The position numbers and the translations under genes were made by a program. Shown piece after piece: positions 55,425-64,000 of a DNA stretch of 64,000 bases (position 1 is the first letter of the stretch; every line of letters starts with the position of its first letter). Below the pieces are notes generated by a model, which had not been told where the DNA came from, ran no database searches, and was given only the letters and a program-made list of their open reading frames with translations. Source of the DNA: Malonomonas rubra DSM 5091 (GTDB lineage: Bacteria; Desulfobacterota; Desulfuromonadia; Desulfuromonadales; Geopsychrobacteraceae); assembly GCF_900142125.1 (NCBI RefSeq), contig NZ_FQZT01000014.1:1-64000 (forward strand), read 5' to 3'.

Positions 55425-56332
55425 TGAAAGATTTCCTTTGCCTGTCCGATTGGTCGCTGGCCGATCTGGAAAAAATGTTCGCCCTGGCAAAAGAGCTGAA
55501 AGCGAAGCAGAAAGCTGGAGAGGCGCACAAGCTGCTCGAAGGCCAGACCCTAGGTATGCTGTTCGAAAAAAGCTCGACCCGGACCCGCGTCTCTTTCGAG
55601 GTCGGTATGTTCCAGCTTGGTGGTCACGCCCTGTTCCTCTCTTCCGGTAATACCCAGATGGGCCGCGGTGAACCGATCAAGGACACGGCCCGGGTGATGG
55701 GTCGTTACTGTGACGGTATCATGATCCGGACCTATTCGCAGGCTGCAGTCGAGGAATTTGCCGAGTATTGCGACGCTCCGGTGATCAACGGCCTGACCGA
55801 TATGTATCACCCCTGCCAGATCATGGCCGATCTGATGACGGTGCAGGAACATAAAGAGGATTACCGCAACCTGAAGTACTGCTGGATCGGCGATGGCAAC
55901 AACATGGCCAACAGCTGGATCAACGCGGCTGCTATTTTCGGTTTCGAGCTGCGCGTGGCCACGCCTAAAGGCTACGAGGCGGATGCCGCCGTTATCGCCC
56001 GGGCAGAAAAAGCAGGTGCCAAACTGATCTTCACCAACGACCCGAAGGAAGCCGCTGCCGGTGCCGATGTGCTCAACACCGATGTCTGGGCGAGCATGGG
56101 GCAGGAGGAGGAGCAGGCAGAGCGGGAAAAAGCCTTCGTCGGCTTCCAGATCAACAGCGAACTGGTCAAGATGGCCGCTGCCGATTGCGTCGTCATGCAT
56201 TGCCTGCCGGCACACCGTGACGAAGAAATCACCGACGAGGTGATCGAAGGCCCTAACTCGATCATTTTCGACGAAGCGGAAAATCGTCTGCACGTGCAGA
56301 AAGCAATTATGGCCAGCTTGATGGCGAAATAA
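55421..56332 (+). CDS. argF: Ornithine carbamoyltransferase
   Basis: A 303-residue ornithine transcarbamylase. The carbamoyl-phosphate motif SSTRTRVSFE, the HPCQIMADLMTVQE segment and the ornithine loop VMHCLPAHRDEEI are intact. The first ATG (55421) overlaps the argD stop; a second ATG at 55424 has better spacing from the AGGAG site. The next gene follows after five bases. Confidence 0.95.
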
Positions 56333-56337
56333 ATTTT

Positions 56338-56958
56338 ATGCGCATTACGTGCCCGCGCTGCAATTACAGCAAGCAGGTTGACCCATCAGCTGTGCCTCTT
56401 GGCACAACCCGGGCAACCTGTCCGAAATGCGCTCAGGATTTCAGCTTGGCAGCTGAAACGAAGTCTGCAGCGGAGCCGGCTGAGAAGTTACTGAGCCCTC
56501 AACCGGCCCCGGGGAGCAGAAGAAAAACGAAAGCAGTCGAGCGACCAAAAGCAGGATTTTGGTTACGCCTGATCGCCACCTTGTTGGATGGACTGATCAT
56601 TTTCATCCTGCAGACATTGCTCGGTTCGATCCTGGCAGTCTTTGGCATGGCCACCGCGATAAAGGCTCCACAGAATCTCGCCGTTCTGGTAATCCTTTTC
56701 AATTACCTGCTCGGCATTGCTTACTACATCGTCTTTACCGGAAACTGCGGGCAAACACCGGGCAAGATGGCACTGCGCATCAAGGTTATTTGCTGTGATG
56801 GCAGCCAGATAAATTACAATCGTGCAGCCCTGCGCGAGGTTGTTGGAAAGTTCGTTGCCGGAATCATTTTTGCCATCGGCTATTTAATGATTGCATTCGA
56901 CCGGCAAAAGCAAGGGCTTCATGATAAAATATCCGATACTTACGTGATCAAACTATAA
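56338..56958 (+). CDS. RDD-family membrane protein with N-terminal zinc ribbon
   Basis: A 206-residue protein in two parts. The first 35 residues are an MJ0042-type zinc ribbon with C5, C8, C28 and C31. After a Pro/Ala linker, residues 72-206 are an RDD domain with three hydrophobic segments, containing the conserved [11 protein letters not shown] and [14 protein letters not shown] proteins are membrane proteins of uncertain function, some linked to ion transport. Its location between argF and argG suggests shared transcription but not a role in arginine synthesis. Confidence 0.85.
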   Translation: MRITCPRCNYSKQVDPSAVPLGTTRATCPKCAQDFSLAAETKSAAEPAEKLLSPQPAPGSRRKTKAVERPKAGFWLRLIATLLDGLIIFILQTLLGSILAVFGMATAIKAPQNLAVLVILFNYLLGIAYYIVFTGNCGQTPGKMALRIKVICCDGSQINYNRAALREVVGKFVAGIIFAIGYLMIAFDRQKQGLHDKISDTYVIKL

Positions 56959-56999
56959 AACCAGGCCGACAAAAGAGCCTGTTCTCAAGGAGAAAAGAT

Positions 57000-58220
57000 A
57001 TGGGTAAACAAGGTGAAGTTAAAAAGGCCGTCCTCGCCTACTCCGGCGGGTTGGATACCTCGATCATTCTTAAATGGCTGATCGAAGAATATGGTTGCGA
57101 AGTCGTCGCCTTTTCGGCCGACCTGGGTCAGGGCGAAGAGTTGGATGGTATTCCGAAAAAGGCTGCCGATACCGGCGCCAGTGCCTGCCACATCCTCGAC
57201 CTGCGTGAAGAGTTCGTGCGTGACTTCGTTTTCCCGATGTTCCGCGCCAACGCTATCTACGAGGGACGCTACTTCCTCGGCACATCCATCGCTCGCCCGC
57301 TGATCGCCAAGGCGCAGATGGAAATCGCCGCCAAGGAAGGCGCCGACGCTGTTTCCCACGGCGCCACCGGCAAAGGCAACGACCAGGTCCGTTTCGAACT
57401 CGGCTACTACCACTTCGACCCGAGTGTCAAGGTCATCGCTCCTTGGCGCGAGTGGGATCTGAACAGCCGCACCGCACTGGAAGATTACGCCAAGAAGCAC
57501 GGCATTCCGGTTCCGACCAGCAAGAAGTTCCCCTGGAGCTCCGACCGCAACCTGCTGCACATCTCCTTCGAAGGCGACGTGCTGGAGGATCCCTGGGCAG
57601 AAGCTCCGGAAGAAATGTATGTCCTGACCAAACGTCCGGAAGACGCCCCGGACACTCCGGAATTTCTCGAGATCGAGTTTGAAAAGGGTGATGCCGTCGC
57701 CGTCAACGGCGAGCGCCTCTCCCCGGCTGACCTGCTGGCCAAACTTAACCAGTACGGCTACGAGCATGGCATCGGTCGTCTCGACCTGCTGGAGAATCGC
57801 TACGTCGGCATGAAGAGCCGCGGCGTCTACGAGACCCCGGGCGGCACCATCCTTGAGGAAGCCCACCGCGGCGTCGAGCAGATCACCATGGACCGCGAAG
57901 TGATGAACCTGCGCGACTCTCTGGTCCCGCGCTATGCTGCCATGGTCTACAACGGCTACTGGTTCTCGCCGGAGCGTGAAGCGTTGCAGACCCTGATCGA
58001 CGATACACAAAAAACCGTCAACGGCGTTGCCCGCGTTAAATTGTACAAAGGCCACTGCCGCACCGTCGGCCGCAAGTCTGATACCCACTCGCTGTTCAAC
58101 GTCGACTTCGCCACCTTTGAGGCGGACGAGGTTTACAACCAGGCGGACGCCGAGGGCTTCATCAAGCTCAACGCCCTGCGTTTGCGCATTCGCAGCATGA
58201 TGGAAAAAAATCTGAAGTAA
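57000..58220 (+). CDS. argG: Argininosuccinate synthase
   Basis: A 406-residue argininosuccinate synthase that joins citrulline and aspartate. The ATP pyrophosphatase loop [10 protein letters not shown] is at residues 13-22, with [15 protein letters not shown] and the conserved [10 protein letters not shown]. Length fits type 1 enzymes. A ribosome binding site AAGGAG lies a few bases upstream of the ATG, and a strong terminator at 58228 closes the unit. Confidence 0.97.
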   Translation: MGKQGEVKKAVLAYSGGLDTSIILKWLIEEYGCEVVAFSADLGQGEELDGIPKKAADTGASACHILDLREEFVRDFVFPMFRANAIYEGRYFLGTSIARPLIAKAQMEIAAKEGADAVSHGATGKGNDQVRFELGYYHFDPSVKVIAPWREWDLNSRTALEDYAKKHGIPVPTSKKFPWSSDRNLLHISFEGDVLEDPWAEAPEEMYVLTKRPEDAPDTPEFLEIEFEKGDAVAVNGERLSPADLLAKLNQYGYEHGIGRLDLLENRYVGMKSRGVYETPGGTILEEAHRGVEQITMDREVMNLRDSLVPRYAAMVYNGYWFSPEREALQTLIDDTQKTVNGVARVKLYKGHCRTVGRKSDTHSLFNVDFATFEADEVYNQADAEGFIKLNALRLRIRSMMEKNLK

Positions 58221-58227
58221 AACGATT

Positions 58228-58260
58228 CGGGGCACAGGTCGCTGTGCCCCGATTTTTCTT
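58228..58260 (+). terminator. Rho-independent terminator after argG
   Basis: CGGGGCACAG (58228-58237) pairs perfectly with CTGTGCCCCG (58242-58251) over a GTCG loop, then ATTTTTCTTT follows. It separates argG from the Nudix gene. Confidence 0.93.
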
Positions 58261-58275
58261 TCCAGCGGTCAACGC

Positions 58276-58779
58276 ATGGACTACCAAAAACAGTCGATCA
58301 AAACCTCGGTGGTCGCTTGCATCATCGACCAGCGAAACCGGGTGCTGCTAACCCGGCGTTGCATCGAACCCTTCTGCAGCCAGTGGGTGATGCCGGGCGG
58401 CAAGATCGATCACGGTGAGCCGATTATCGCTGCCCTGCATCGGGAAGTGCGGGAAGAAATTGGCATCGATATTCGAGTCGAAAGACTGATCGACGTTTAT
58501 GAGCATGTCAACGTTGGCAGCAAAAACGATCATTTCGTCATTCTCTATTACAGGGTTGCGCCCCTAACGTTCGACCTGACCCCGAACGGGACCGAATGCA
58601 CCGAGGCCAAGTGGTTTGACACAGAAGAGCTGCACAGCCTTCTGATCCCCCCCGGCGGTCGTCACATCCTCAATCAGGTTTATCCCGATCTCAATCTCCC
58701 CTGCCCGGAAACAGACAGCGACCGCTCACAGGAACTGCCAGGAGCAACGTCGTTGTCAAAATCGGACGCCAAGGGCTGA
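58276..58779 (+). CDS. Nudix hydrolase
   Basis: A 167-residue Nudix hydrolase with a complete Nudix box (G41 to I63: GKIDHGEPIIAALHREVREE followed by IG). Such enzymes split nucleoside diphosphates linked to another group. The N-terminus TSVVACIIDQRNRVLLTRR is typical of MutT/NUDT-type folds. It begins right after the argG terminator and leads into the nitrilase-like gene 13 bases later, so the two are probably co-transcribed. The substrate is unknown. Confidence 0.9.
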   Translation: MDYQKQSIKTSVVACIIDQRNRVLLTRRCIEPFCSQWVMPGGKIDHGEPIIAALHREVREEIGIDIRVERLIDVYEHVNVGSKNDHFVILYYRVAPLTFDLTPNGTECTEAKWFDTEELHSLLIPPGGRHILNQVYPDLNLPCPETDSDRSQELPGATSLSKSDAKG

Positions 58780-58792
58780 GGAGGCTTGGACG

Positions 58793-59929
58793 ATGTTTGA
58801 AATCATCGAAAAGCAGATTAACGTCGACCTGCCTCTTGACCATCACCTGCATGCCATGATCTGCCAGATTCCAAACTATCTGGACGGTTCCAATGTCGAG
58901 CAGAAATGGGCGCAACTGAAATCGATCCTGGAGTTGATTGCTGCCGGTGAAGGCAACTTGAAAAAGTGTCATTTCCTGATTTTCCCAGAAACCTCCGTGC
59001 CGGCAGAGTACGTCGAACAGATGCTGGAATTTATCGCTTACAGATTCCGGACCAACCTGATCACCGTTTTCGGCGTCGAACATGTCCCTTTGGCCGAATA
59101 CCGCAATTTCCTGCAGCGCTATTCTGAAGACAATACCGAGGTTCTAGCCTCAGTGATCCGTGACCTGGATGCCGGGGACATTGACGAAATCCCGACTAAC
59201 TGGTGTCTTACTGCGGTCAAAGAGAATAGTGGCAGATTACGGGTTTTCGCCCAAGCCAAGAGCCATCCTTTTGTCGGCGAAGAGCAGCTCGATACGCAGC
59301 ATGACCTTTATCGTGGTAAAGTGTTTCCGCTGTTTCACTGCCAGCCGAACTGTTTCAACTTTATGAGCCTGATCTGTCTCGACTACGTTTACCGCGATCT
59401 GTACCAGTCGAACATCAATGCCATTATCGAACATGCCAACCAGCTCTTCTTTCACAGTCGTCAACGGCTTGATCTGCTGCTGGTCATCAAGTGCAATCCG
59501 AAACCGGAACATGCGGCTTTTCGCGATGTTGTCAATGGTTTTTATGGTGAGTACCTGGCTTACACCCCCGGAGTTCGGGACACGATCACGGTCTTCTGCA
59601 ACACCTCTGCTGCGACCAGCGGAGTCGAGTTCAAACCCAACTGGAGCTTCGGCCACTCCGCCGTCATTATTCACAAAAGCCACAAAATGGCCGCAGTGAA
59701 CAACGCCGAGTACCGGGCTGATGATTTCGATGGGCTGCCCGTGTTCCGTTTGCGCTTCGGCAGCGAAACCCGGCTTTACTACTTCAACCTGCCGATGTTC
59801 CACGAACTCGACCCACGCACCACCAGGGTGCCCTTGAAAATACACGGAATTTTCCAACCTGCTAAAAACGGTTGGCAACGACTTGAAGATAGTCGCCAGA
59901 ACGGGCATAATTCCGATCTTCACGACTAA
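58793..59929 (+). CDS. Nitrilase-superfamily-like protein
   Basis: A 378-residue soluble protein that I cannot place in a known subfamily. It shows the order of the nitrilase (carbon-nitrogen hydrolase) triad: E66 in [11 protein letters not shown]156 in FAQAKSHPF, and C195 in [12 protein letters not shown], at the usual spacing. It may thus be an amidase, acyltransferase or a diverged, inactive form. It follows the Nudix gene by 13 bases and precedes argH, so the pair is an insertion in the arginine cluster. Confidence 0.65.
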   Translation: MFEIIEKQINVDLPLDHHLHAMICQIPNYLDGSNVEQKWAQLKSILELIAAGEGNLKKCHFLIFPETSVPAEYVEQMLEFIAYRFRTNLITVFGVEHVPLAEYRNFLQRYSEDNTEVLASVIRDLDAGDIDEIPTNWCLTAVKENSGRLRVFAQAKSHPFVGEEQLDTQHDLYRGKVFPLFHCQPNCFNFMSLICLDYVYRDLYQSNINAIIEHANQLFFHSRQRLDLLLVIKCNPKPEHAAFRDVVNGFYGEYLAYTPGVRDTITVFCNTSAATSGVEFKPNWSFGHSAVIIHKSHKMAAVNNAEYRADDFDGLPVFRLRFGSETRLYYFNLPMFHELDPRTTRVPLKIHGIFQPAKNGWQRLEDSRQNGHNSDLHD

Positions 59930-59970
59930 CAGGCTGCAACCGACAGCACAGAAACTGGAGCAATAACATC

Positions 59971-61338
59971 ATGAGCAAACTCTGGGGTGGCCGCTTCACC
60001 CAACCGACCGATAAATTCGTTGAAGAATTCACCGCCTCGATCGAATTCGATCAACGCCTCTACGCTTACGATATCCAGGGATCCAAGGCCCACGCCGAGA
60101 TGCTCGGCCGCCAGGACATCATTGCAGTTGAGGAAGCGAATCAGATCATCGCCGGACTTAACGACATCCTCAAAGATATCGAAGCGGGCAAAGTCGAGTT
60201 CTCGGTCGAGTTGGAAGATATCCACATGAATATCGAGGCCCGGCTGATCGAGCGAATCGGTGCGGTCGGCGGCAAGCTGCACACCGGACGCAGTCGCAAC
60301 GATCAAGTCGCGGTCGATATCCGCCTCTACCTGCGCGACGAGATCGACACCATCCTCGATTACCTGGCGAAACTGGAAGCGGCGCTGATCAAGCAGGCAG
60401 AAGAAAACCTCGACGTCATCATGCCCGGCTACACCCATCTGCAGACCGCCCAGCCGGTACTTTATGCGCATCACATGCTCGCTTATCGCGAAATGATCGC
60501 CCGCGACATTTCCCGCTTGCAGGACCTGCGCGTCCGTTTCAACGTGATGCCGCTCGGCGCCGGCGCACTGGCCGGCACCACCTTCAACATCGACCGCGAG
60601 TGGGTCGCAGAAACCCTCGGTTTTGACGGCGTGACCCGTAACAGCCTCGACTCGGTCTCCGACCGCGACTTCGCCATCGAGTTCTGCAGTTTTTCCAGCA
60701 TCCTGATGATGCACCTGTCGCGCCTTTCGGAGGAACTGATCCTCTGGTCGAGCGCCGACTTCAACTTCATCGAACTGACCGACGCCTTCTGCACCGGCAG
60801 TTCGATCATGCCGCAGAAGAAAAACCCGGACGTGCCTGAGCTGGTGCGTGGCAAAACCGGCCGGGTCTACGGCAACCTGATGAGCATGCTGACGCTGATG
60901 AAGTCGCTGCCGCTGGCCTACAACAAGGACATGCAGGAAGACAAGGAACCGCTGTTCGACACCCTCGACACGGTCAAAGGCTCGCTGAAAATCTTCGCCG
61001 ACATGATCGCCGAGATGAAGGTCAAGGGCGACAACATGCGTATCGCCGCAGCGCGGGGCTTTTCCACCGCCACCGATGTCGCTGACTACTGTGTGCGCAA
61101 GGGGCTGCCGTTCCGCCAGGCCCATGAGGTCGTCGGCAAGACCGTGCGCTTCTGCGTCGAGAACGGCAAAGACATCCCAGAACTGACCCTTGACGAGTTC
61201 AAAGAGTTCTCCGAGCTGATCGAAGAGGATATCTACGATTACGTCACCCTTGAAGCTTCGGTCAACGCCCGCAAAGCAACCGGCGGCACTGCGCGTGAAG
61301 CGGTTGAGCGAGAACTGGCGCAGCTGAAAAACCGCTGA
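59971..61338 (+). CDS. argH: Argininosuccinate lyase
   Basis: A 455-residue argininosuccinate lyase, the last step of arginine synthesis. [21 protein letters not shown] at the start, [19 protein letters not shown] in the middle, and the signature [16 protein letters not shown] with its mobile catalytic loop serine are intact. The lipoprotein gene follows after 13 bases. Confidence 0.97.
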   Translation: MSKLWGGRFTQPTDKFVEEFTASIEFDQRLYAYDIQGSKAHAEMLGRQDIIAVEEANQIIAGLNDILKDIEAGKVEFSVELEDIHMNIEARLIERIGAVGGKLHTGRSRNDQVAVDIRLYLRDEIDTILDYLAKLEAALIKQAEENLDVIMPGYTHLQTAQPVLYAHHMLAYREMIARDISRLQDLRVRFNVMPLGAGALAGTTFNIDREWVAETLGFDGVTRNSLDSVSDRDFAIEFCSFSSILMMHLSRLSEELILWSSADFNFIELTDAFCTGSSIMPQKKNPDVPELVRGKTGRVYGNLMSMLTLMKSLPLAYNKDMQEDKEPLFDTLDTVKGSLKIFADMIAEMKVKGDNMRIAAARGFSTATDVADYCVRKGLPFRQAHEVVGKTVRFCVENGKDIPELTLDEFKEFSELIEEDIYDYVTLEASVNARKATGGTAREAVERELAQLKNR

Positions 61339-61351
61339 TCAGGACATTTTT

Positions 61352-62107
61352 ATGCCACTATTCAAACTTTTTTCCGCCCTGCTCTGTCTGGCCTTACTCA
61401 CTGCCTGCGGCAACAAAGGCCCGGTACGACCGCTGGAAACCCGGCAACCGAAATCGGTGCAGGCGCCGGAACTGCGCCAGCAGGGGGATGCGTTGCTGCT
61501 CGGCTGGCAGCTGCCGACAAGCAATCAGGATGGTTCACCGCTAAAAGCACAACCGGTAGTCGATATCTACCGCAGCAGCTATGATCCGGCAAATGAGTGC
61601 CCCGAATGTTTCGACCGTTCGTCGTTGCTGGTCAGCATCAACCCCGAACTGCCGACGCCGGCACAGCGGTCAGACAAACGCTATCTGCTCCACGACCGTC
61701 CACTGCAAGCGGGAAGCGGTTACCAATACAAGCTAATCGCCCGCGACAGCGATGGTGAACAGAGTCGCCCGATCATCCTGCGCCAGACGTTTGTCGAACC
61801 GATCCCGGCACCACAGCAGGTTGTGGCGACTGCGCAGGATCGCTCGGTGCTGCTGCAATGGCAGCCTGCTCAGCTGCGTGATGGCGAGGAGCTGATCGGT
61901 TACCTGCTCTATCGTCGCCTTGACGATCAGCAAAGCCTTTACCCGGTCAGCGCACAACCCCTGACCGAGGCCCGCTTCGAGGATTTCAGCCTGGAGAATG
62001 GCCGTCGCTATTTTTATCGTGTCAGGCTATTGGTCAAACGTGGCAAACAACAGATCGAAGGACGCGCGTCAGAGGAAGTCGACGCCACCCCGCAGGCAGG
62101 GATCTGA
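61352..62107 (+). CDS. Lipoprotein with fibronectin type III-like domains
   Basis: A 251-residue lipoprotein. The signal peptide ends in the lipobox L-T-A-C, with the lipidated Cys19. The mature part has two beta-sandwich repeats that look like fibronectin type III (about 35-135 and 150-245), with GYQYKLIARDSDG and GRRYFYRVRLLVKRG as matching strands. A short lipoprotein is often found after argH in this group. The role is unknown. Confidence 0.85.
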   Translation: MPLFKLFSALLCLALLTACGNKGPVRPLETRQPKSVQAPELRQQGDALLLGWQLPTSNQDGSPLKAQPVVDIYRSSYDPANECPECFDRSSLLVSINPELPTPAQRSDKRYLLHDRPLQAGSGYQYKLIARDSDGEQSRPIILRQTFVEPIPAPQQVVATAQDRSVLLQWQPAQLRDGEELIGYLLYRRLDDQQSLYPVSAQPLTEARFEDFSLENGRRYFYRVRLLVKRGKQQIEGRASEEVDATPQAGI

Positions 62108-62151
62108 AGTTTCTTCAAGCCCCTGACAAACTGGCAGAAACACTGAGTTTA

Positions 62152-62188
62152 ACAACGCCGTGGGAGCTTTACTTTCCCACGGCGTTGT
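62152..62188. terminator. 14-bp perfect hairpin after the lipoprotein gene
   Basis: ACAACGCCGTGGGA (62152-62165) pairs perfectly with its complement (62175-62188) over nine bases. No T-run follows on either strand, so it may be a rho-dependent end, an RNA stability element or an operator for dapA. Confidence 0.6.
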
Positions 62189-62315
62189 GATAGCAATAGC
62201 GTTTACTCCGCGGCCCCCAGGCTGCGGATTTATTCAATTTAAGACTACAGTGACAGAGAGATAATCGCAGCATGCACCCGGGCATCGTTGACCGGCGGCA
62301 GACAGAGGAGAAGCT

Positions 62316-63191
62316 ATGTTTTACGGATCTATGGTTGCCATCATTACCCCCTTCACCGCTGAAGGGACCTTTGATGAGGAAAGCTACCGTCAGCTGATTG
62401 AATTCCAGATCGAGAACGGCACCGACGTCATCGTTCCCTGCGGAACCACTGGCGAATCGGCAACGCTGAATTATGAAGAACACAACCAGGTGATCAAAAC
62501 CTGTATCGAGCAGGTTAACAAACGAGTTCCAGTTATTGCCGGCACCGGTTCCAACGCAACCGCCGAAGCGATTGAAATTTCTCAACACGCCAAGGAAATG
62601 GGCGCAGACGGCATTCTCCTGGTTTCTCCCTACTACAATAAACCTTCGCAGGAAGGCCTGTTCCAGCATTACAAAGCGATTGCGGAAAATGTTGCCCTGC
62701 CGCAGGTGCTGTACAATGTCCCGGGCCGAACCGGCATGAACATGACCGCCGCAACCACCATCCGCCTGGCCGAGTTCGACAACATCGTTGCGATCAAGGA
62801 AGCCTCCGGCGACCTGACCCAGGCGAGTGAAATCATTGCCAACGCCGGCGATAAAATTGATGTTCTTTCCGGCGACGATTTCCTCACCCTGCCGCTGATG
62901 GCCTGTGGTGCCAAAGGTGTTATCTCGGTGACCGCCAACATCTTGCCGAAAGAAGTCAAATCGATGGTCAAGTCGATTCAGAATGGTCAATGGGATGAGG
63001 CCCGCAAACAGCACCTCAACCTGCTTGATGTCCACCAGGCGATGTTCATCGAAAGCAACCCTGTTCCAGTGAAAACATCCGCTTCCCTGATGGGCAAGTG
63101 CCAGGCCGATGTTCGCCTGCCACTGGTCAGCATGGGTGATGCGACCCTGGAAAAGCTGAAAACCGTCCTCAGCAAGCATCAGCTCATTTAA
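62316..63191 (+). CDS. dapA: 4-hydroxy-tetrahydrodipicolinate synthase
   Basis: A 291-residue DapA that condenses pyruvate and aspartate semialdehyde in lysine/diaminopimelate synthesis. The GTTGESATLNYEEH motif, YNVPGRTG (the proton-relay Tyr) and the Schiff-base lysine in IVAIKEASGD are intact. The ATG has an AGGAG site seven bases upstream. dapB follows after 12 bases. lysA, which is often placed just upstream, is missing. Confidence 0.97.
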   Translation: MFYGSMVAIITPFTAEGTFDEESYRQLIEFQIENGTDVIVPCGTTGESATLNYEEHNQVIKTCIEQVNKRVPVIAGTGSNATAEAIEISQHAKEMGADGILLVSPYYNKPSQEGLFQHYKAIAENVALPQVLYNVPGRTGMNMTAATTIRLAEFDNIVAIKEASGDLTQASEIIANAGDKIDVLSGDDFLTLPLMACGAKGVISVTANILPKEVKSMVKSIQNGQWDEARKQHLNLLDVHQAMFIESNPVPVKTSASLMGKCQADVRLPLVSMGDATLEKLKTVLSKHQLI

Positions 63192-63203
63192 AGGCCGATC
63201 ACA

Positions 63204-64000
63204 ATGAATGTAGCGATTTTAGGTGCAGCAGGCCGAATGGGTGGCCACCTGATTCGGGCCGTAGTCGAAACCGAAGGACTTGAGCTGACGGGAGCGGTTG
63301 AACGCCCTGACCATCCACAAATCGGATTCGATGCTGGACTGGTTGCCGGTGCAGGAGAGTTGGGGGTGAAAATCAGCGATGACCTGGCTGCGACGATGGC
63401 CAACGCCGACGTGCTGATCGATTTCACCTTTCCCGATGTCACCCTGCAGAATCTTGCTGTCTGTGCCGAGCTGGGCAAAATGGTTGTCAGTGGATCGACC
63501 GGATTCACCCCGGAACAACGCGCTGAAGCAGAAAAATACGCCGCAAAGATCCCGGTGGTTCTGGCGCCGAACATGAGTGTCGGTGTCAACGCCTGCTTCA
63601 AACTGCTCAAAGAAGCGGCCAAAATTCTCGGCGATGGTTTTGATGTCGAAGTGGTCGAGCTGCATCACAACAAAAAGAAGGACTCGCCTTCCGGCACCGC
63701 GGTGCGCATGGGTGAGGTGGTTGCCGATGCCCTCGGTCGCGACTATAACAAGGTTGCCAACTTCCATCGTGAGGGGATGTGTGGCGAGCGGAGCAAAGAA
63801 GAGATCGGTATGCAGACCGTTCGTGGGGGAGACATCGTCGGCGAACACACCGTTTACTTTATCGGTATGGGCGAGCGGATCGAGATCAGCCACCGTGCCA
63901 TGAGTCGTGACATGTTCGCCCGGGGCGCAGCTCGCGCCTGCCTGTGGCTAAATGGCAAAGGCCCGGGTATTTACGATATGCAGGATGTCCTGGAATTAAA
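63204..64000 (+). CDS. dapB: 4-hydroxy-tetrahydrodipicolinate reductase (3' end cut)
   Basis: About 265 residues of DapB are visible, which is nearly the whole enzyme (usually 265-275). The NAD(P)H loop VAILGAAGRMGGHLIRAV, the STGFTPEQ segment, the catalytic VVELHHNKKKDSPSGTA and GEHTVYFIGMGERIEISHRA are all there. The gene runs off the right edge without a stop codon. It is 12 bases after dapA and in one operon with it. Confidence 0.95.
   Translation, partial: MNVAILGAAGRMGGHLIRAVVETEGLELTGAVERPDHPQIGFDAGLVAGAGELGVKISDDLAATMANADVLIDFTFPDVTLQNLAVCAELGKMVVSGSTGFTPEQRAEAEKYAAKIPVVLAPNMSVGVNACFKLLKEAAKILGDGFDVEVVELHHNKKKDSPSGTAVRMGEVVADALGRDYNKVANFHREGMCGERSKEEIGMQTVRGGDIVGEHTVYFIGMGERIEISHRAMSRDMFARGAARACLWLNGKGPGIYDMQDVLEL

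Noticed and set aside
56985-58235. A 416-codon open frame on the minus strand opposite argG
   Set aside because: argG on the plus strand is unmistakable and fills the same bases; the opposite frame is open only because of codon bias, with low-complexity His/Val/Asp/Phe content.
59926-61125. A 399-codon open frame on the minus strand opposite argH
   Set aside because: It lies inside the clear argH gene and has the same shadow composition, with no recognisable motif or start signal.

Overview
The window is a 64 kb piece of a bacterial chromosome of moderately high GC content. It most likely comes from a Desulfuromonadales/Geobacter-type deltaproteobacterium. Several things point that way: the block hslV-hslU-argB-argD-argF-argG-argH-dapA-dapB next to alaS, recA and a pilT gene; an octaheme c-type cytochrome; many large GGDEF/EAL and histidine-kinase genes; a DraT/DraG nitrogenase switch; and a sigma-54 promoter with an antitermination-type leader, a style of nitrogen control known in Geobacter. 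No rRNA, tRNA, CRISPR array, prophage or insertion sequence was seen.

Layout. 1-6.8 kb: an acidic repeat protein cut by the window edge, small housekeeping genes (S4 protein, methyltransferase, acyl-CoA dehydrogenase, EEP phosphatase), a self-contained 65-residue gene, and a translationally coupled trio (HTH/Cys-tail protein, unknown protein, SlyD-like isomerase). 6.8-9.1 kb: draT and draG, with a C-terminal macro-like domain on DraG. They are expressed from a sigma-54 promoter through a leader that can fold either as two ANTAR-type hexaloop hairpins or as a strong terminator. 9.2-14.3 kb: acyl-CoA synthetase, E1alpha, E1beta, E2 and acyl carrier protein in one operon. 14.5-28.1 kb: an AraC/MGMT fusion, two GGDEF-EAL sensors (one split by a frameshift in a nine-base homopolymer), an alpha/beta hydrolase with no nucleophile serine, a PstS-like protein followed by a sensor kinase that has Asn in place of the phosphoacceptor His, and a periplasmic heme-binding-type protein.

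28.3-37 kb: an AbiEi-like regulator paired with an MRB1-type ABC ATPase, a ClC channel, a RuvC-fold protein, an orphan flagellar-rod-like protein, an alpha-carbonic anhydrase, DarP, a PEP-CTERM protein and an HD protein. 37-45.9 kb: larB, larC, pgpA, cinA, a GAF kinase, thpR, recA, pilT and recX. Two copies of a multi-hairpin intergenic repeat lie before the RuvC-like gene and before larC. 45.9-64 kb: octaheme cytochrome, alaS, a REC-kinase hybrid, hslVU, and the arginine and lysine genes, with an RDD/zinc-ribbon protein, a Nudix hydrolase and a nitrilase-like protein placed between the arg genes. The window ends inside dapB.

The most interesting parts are the draT leader and DraG fusion, the PstS/pseudokinase pair, the AbiEi/ABC-ATPase pair, and the covarying hairpin repeats. 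All functional names come from reading motifs by eye; no database search was possible.
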